Part shown: positions 14,465 to 14,973 of the stretch, piece by piece | Numbering within the stretch: the stretch's first letter is position 1 | How the letters are laid out: the number at the start of each line of letters is the position of its first letter | Assembly: GCA_900128585.1 (NCBI GenBank) | Contig: LT642538.1 | Location: 1-14,973, forward strand | Direction of reading: 5' to 3' | From: Stramenopiles sp. TOSAG23-3 | Lineage: Eukaryota > Sar | DNA length: 14,973 nucleotides | Made by a program: the position numbers and the translations under genes | The notes under the pieces: generated by a model | Seen by the model: only the letters and a program-made list of their open reading frames with translations | Databases searched by the model: none | What the model was told of the DNA's origin: nothing

Positions 14465-14973
14465 AAATTCTCTCCTCACTCCTCACCTCTCCAACTGGGC
14501 TCTCACCTCTATACTACACTGTATTTTGTTTACCGAAATATGATATAGATTGTTATACTCGGTAGAATATTAATATTGGTTCCATTTCCTACGTTCAGAA
14601 GCCTATTGCTGCTATACCGCATCTACTGAATTTCCATGCCTTTACATCATGGTATGCTATATACATGCTAAAAATAAATTACCTTGTCAATAAATAACAT
14701 TTCTTCCTGAAGGGACAAAATCTTTAAAATCCTTAATCAAAGAAAGACCCGTCGAGGGTCGAGGGCTGCTTGCTTGGAAACTTGGAAACTGGGACGGAGA
14801 CCGTTATTTATCTCAAAATGGAATCAGAGTTTCAAAAATGATACTGTGTACCTATACTATTAATAATATTTGGGTATTATTTTTTTTATAAAAATAATAA
14901 AATTTCAATACTGTATTATTATTATTAATATAAACTAATATAACAAGGAGGAGGAGGAGTGAGGAGAGAATTT
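14465..14973. repeat. 20-bp perfect inverted repeat pair (possible TIRs of a ~0.5-kb element)
   Basis: AAATTCTCTCCTCACTCCTC (14465-14484) is the exact reverse complement of 14954-14973. The right copy ends at the window edge, so the match may extend further. The enclosed ~470 bases are AT-rich and non-coding. The arms are pyrimidine/purine-biased, which raises the chance of a fortuitous match, but 20 of 20 is notable. Confidence 0.6.
14751..14789 (+). repeat. Stacked short tandem duplications in a GC-richer patch
   Basis: GTCGAGG is doubled at 14751-14764, GCTT at 14768-14775, and TTGGAAAC at 14774-14789, almost back to back in a patch clearly richer in G and C than its surroundings. This suggests local slippage or repeated repair events, or an unrecognised structured RNA; I see no tRNA cloverleaf. 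Confidence 0.6.

Larger units (their letters stand above)
13985..14973. other. Gene-free region upstream of the 7TM gene to the window end
   Basis: Nearly 1 kb of AT-rich DNA with no open frame of note. Next to the gene lie a minus-strand TATA-like box and a pair of 12-base direct repeats. Further right are a near-duplicate of TTGTAGTGTCTAAGTA (about 14366 and 14419, two mismatches), a GC-richer patch of short tandem doublings (14751-14789), and a 20-base inverted repeat at 14465-14484 and 14954-14973. No RNA gene is recognised. Confidence 0.65.

Noticed and set aside
14739-14830. tRNA or small RNA gene in the GC-richer patch
   Set aside because: No cloverleaf, no A/B box pair and no recognisable RNA family could be seen; the patch is explained by short tandem duplications.

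Overview
The window is nuclear DNA of a eukaryote, most likely a unicellular protist with few introns. It has eukaryote-specific genes (an RTEL1-type helicase, a full-length ABCC transporter with TMD0, an MFSD6-like carrier), A at -3 before the chosen ATGs, AATAAA-type signals after stops, and no operon or Shine-Dalgarno structure. The genes run without interruption, up to 1,640 codons, and are near-balanced in GC, while the spacers are very AT-rich and full of homopolymers and microsatellites. An intron-poor stramenopile such as a labyrinthulomycete would fit, but that is a weak inference; no marker gene settles it.

Layout: (1) 2-1147 (+), the 3' end of an RTEL1-like helicase gene: motif VI, a low-complexity linker and a C-terminal harmonin-like helical domain. 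(2) 1695-3257 (+), an MFS_1_like/MFSD6-like carrier with 12 predicted membrane segments. (3) 3737-6211 (+), a secreted DUF5703/GH95-like six-hairpin glycosidase. (4) 6680-11602 (-), an ABCC (MRP-type) full transporter, convergent with gene 3. (5) 12677-13984 (-), a 435-residue seven-membrane-helix protein whose layout resembles the insect Or/Gr, plant DUF3537 and protist GRL superfamily of 7TM ion channels. The last ~990 bp hold no recognisable gene.

The genes are not an evident pathway. Three of the five are membrane transport or sensing proteins and one is secreted, so a surface/exterior theme is possible but may be chance.

The least expected signals are non-coding. A 28-bp repeat with core AATAACAGCCAATTTTCTTG lies about 110-150 bp downstream of the stop of each of the three plus-strand genes (the MFS copy is degenerate), always in sense orientation, and is multiplied with an inverted copy between the convergent gene ends. 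There are also TIR-like inverted repeats at 11975-12181 and 14465-14973, a purine/pyrimidine hairpin at 11852-11895, and a pair of 12-bp direct repeats 21 bp apart just upstream of the 7TM gene.
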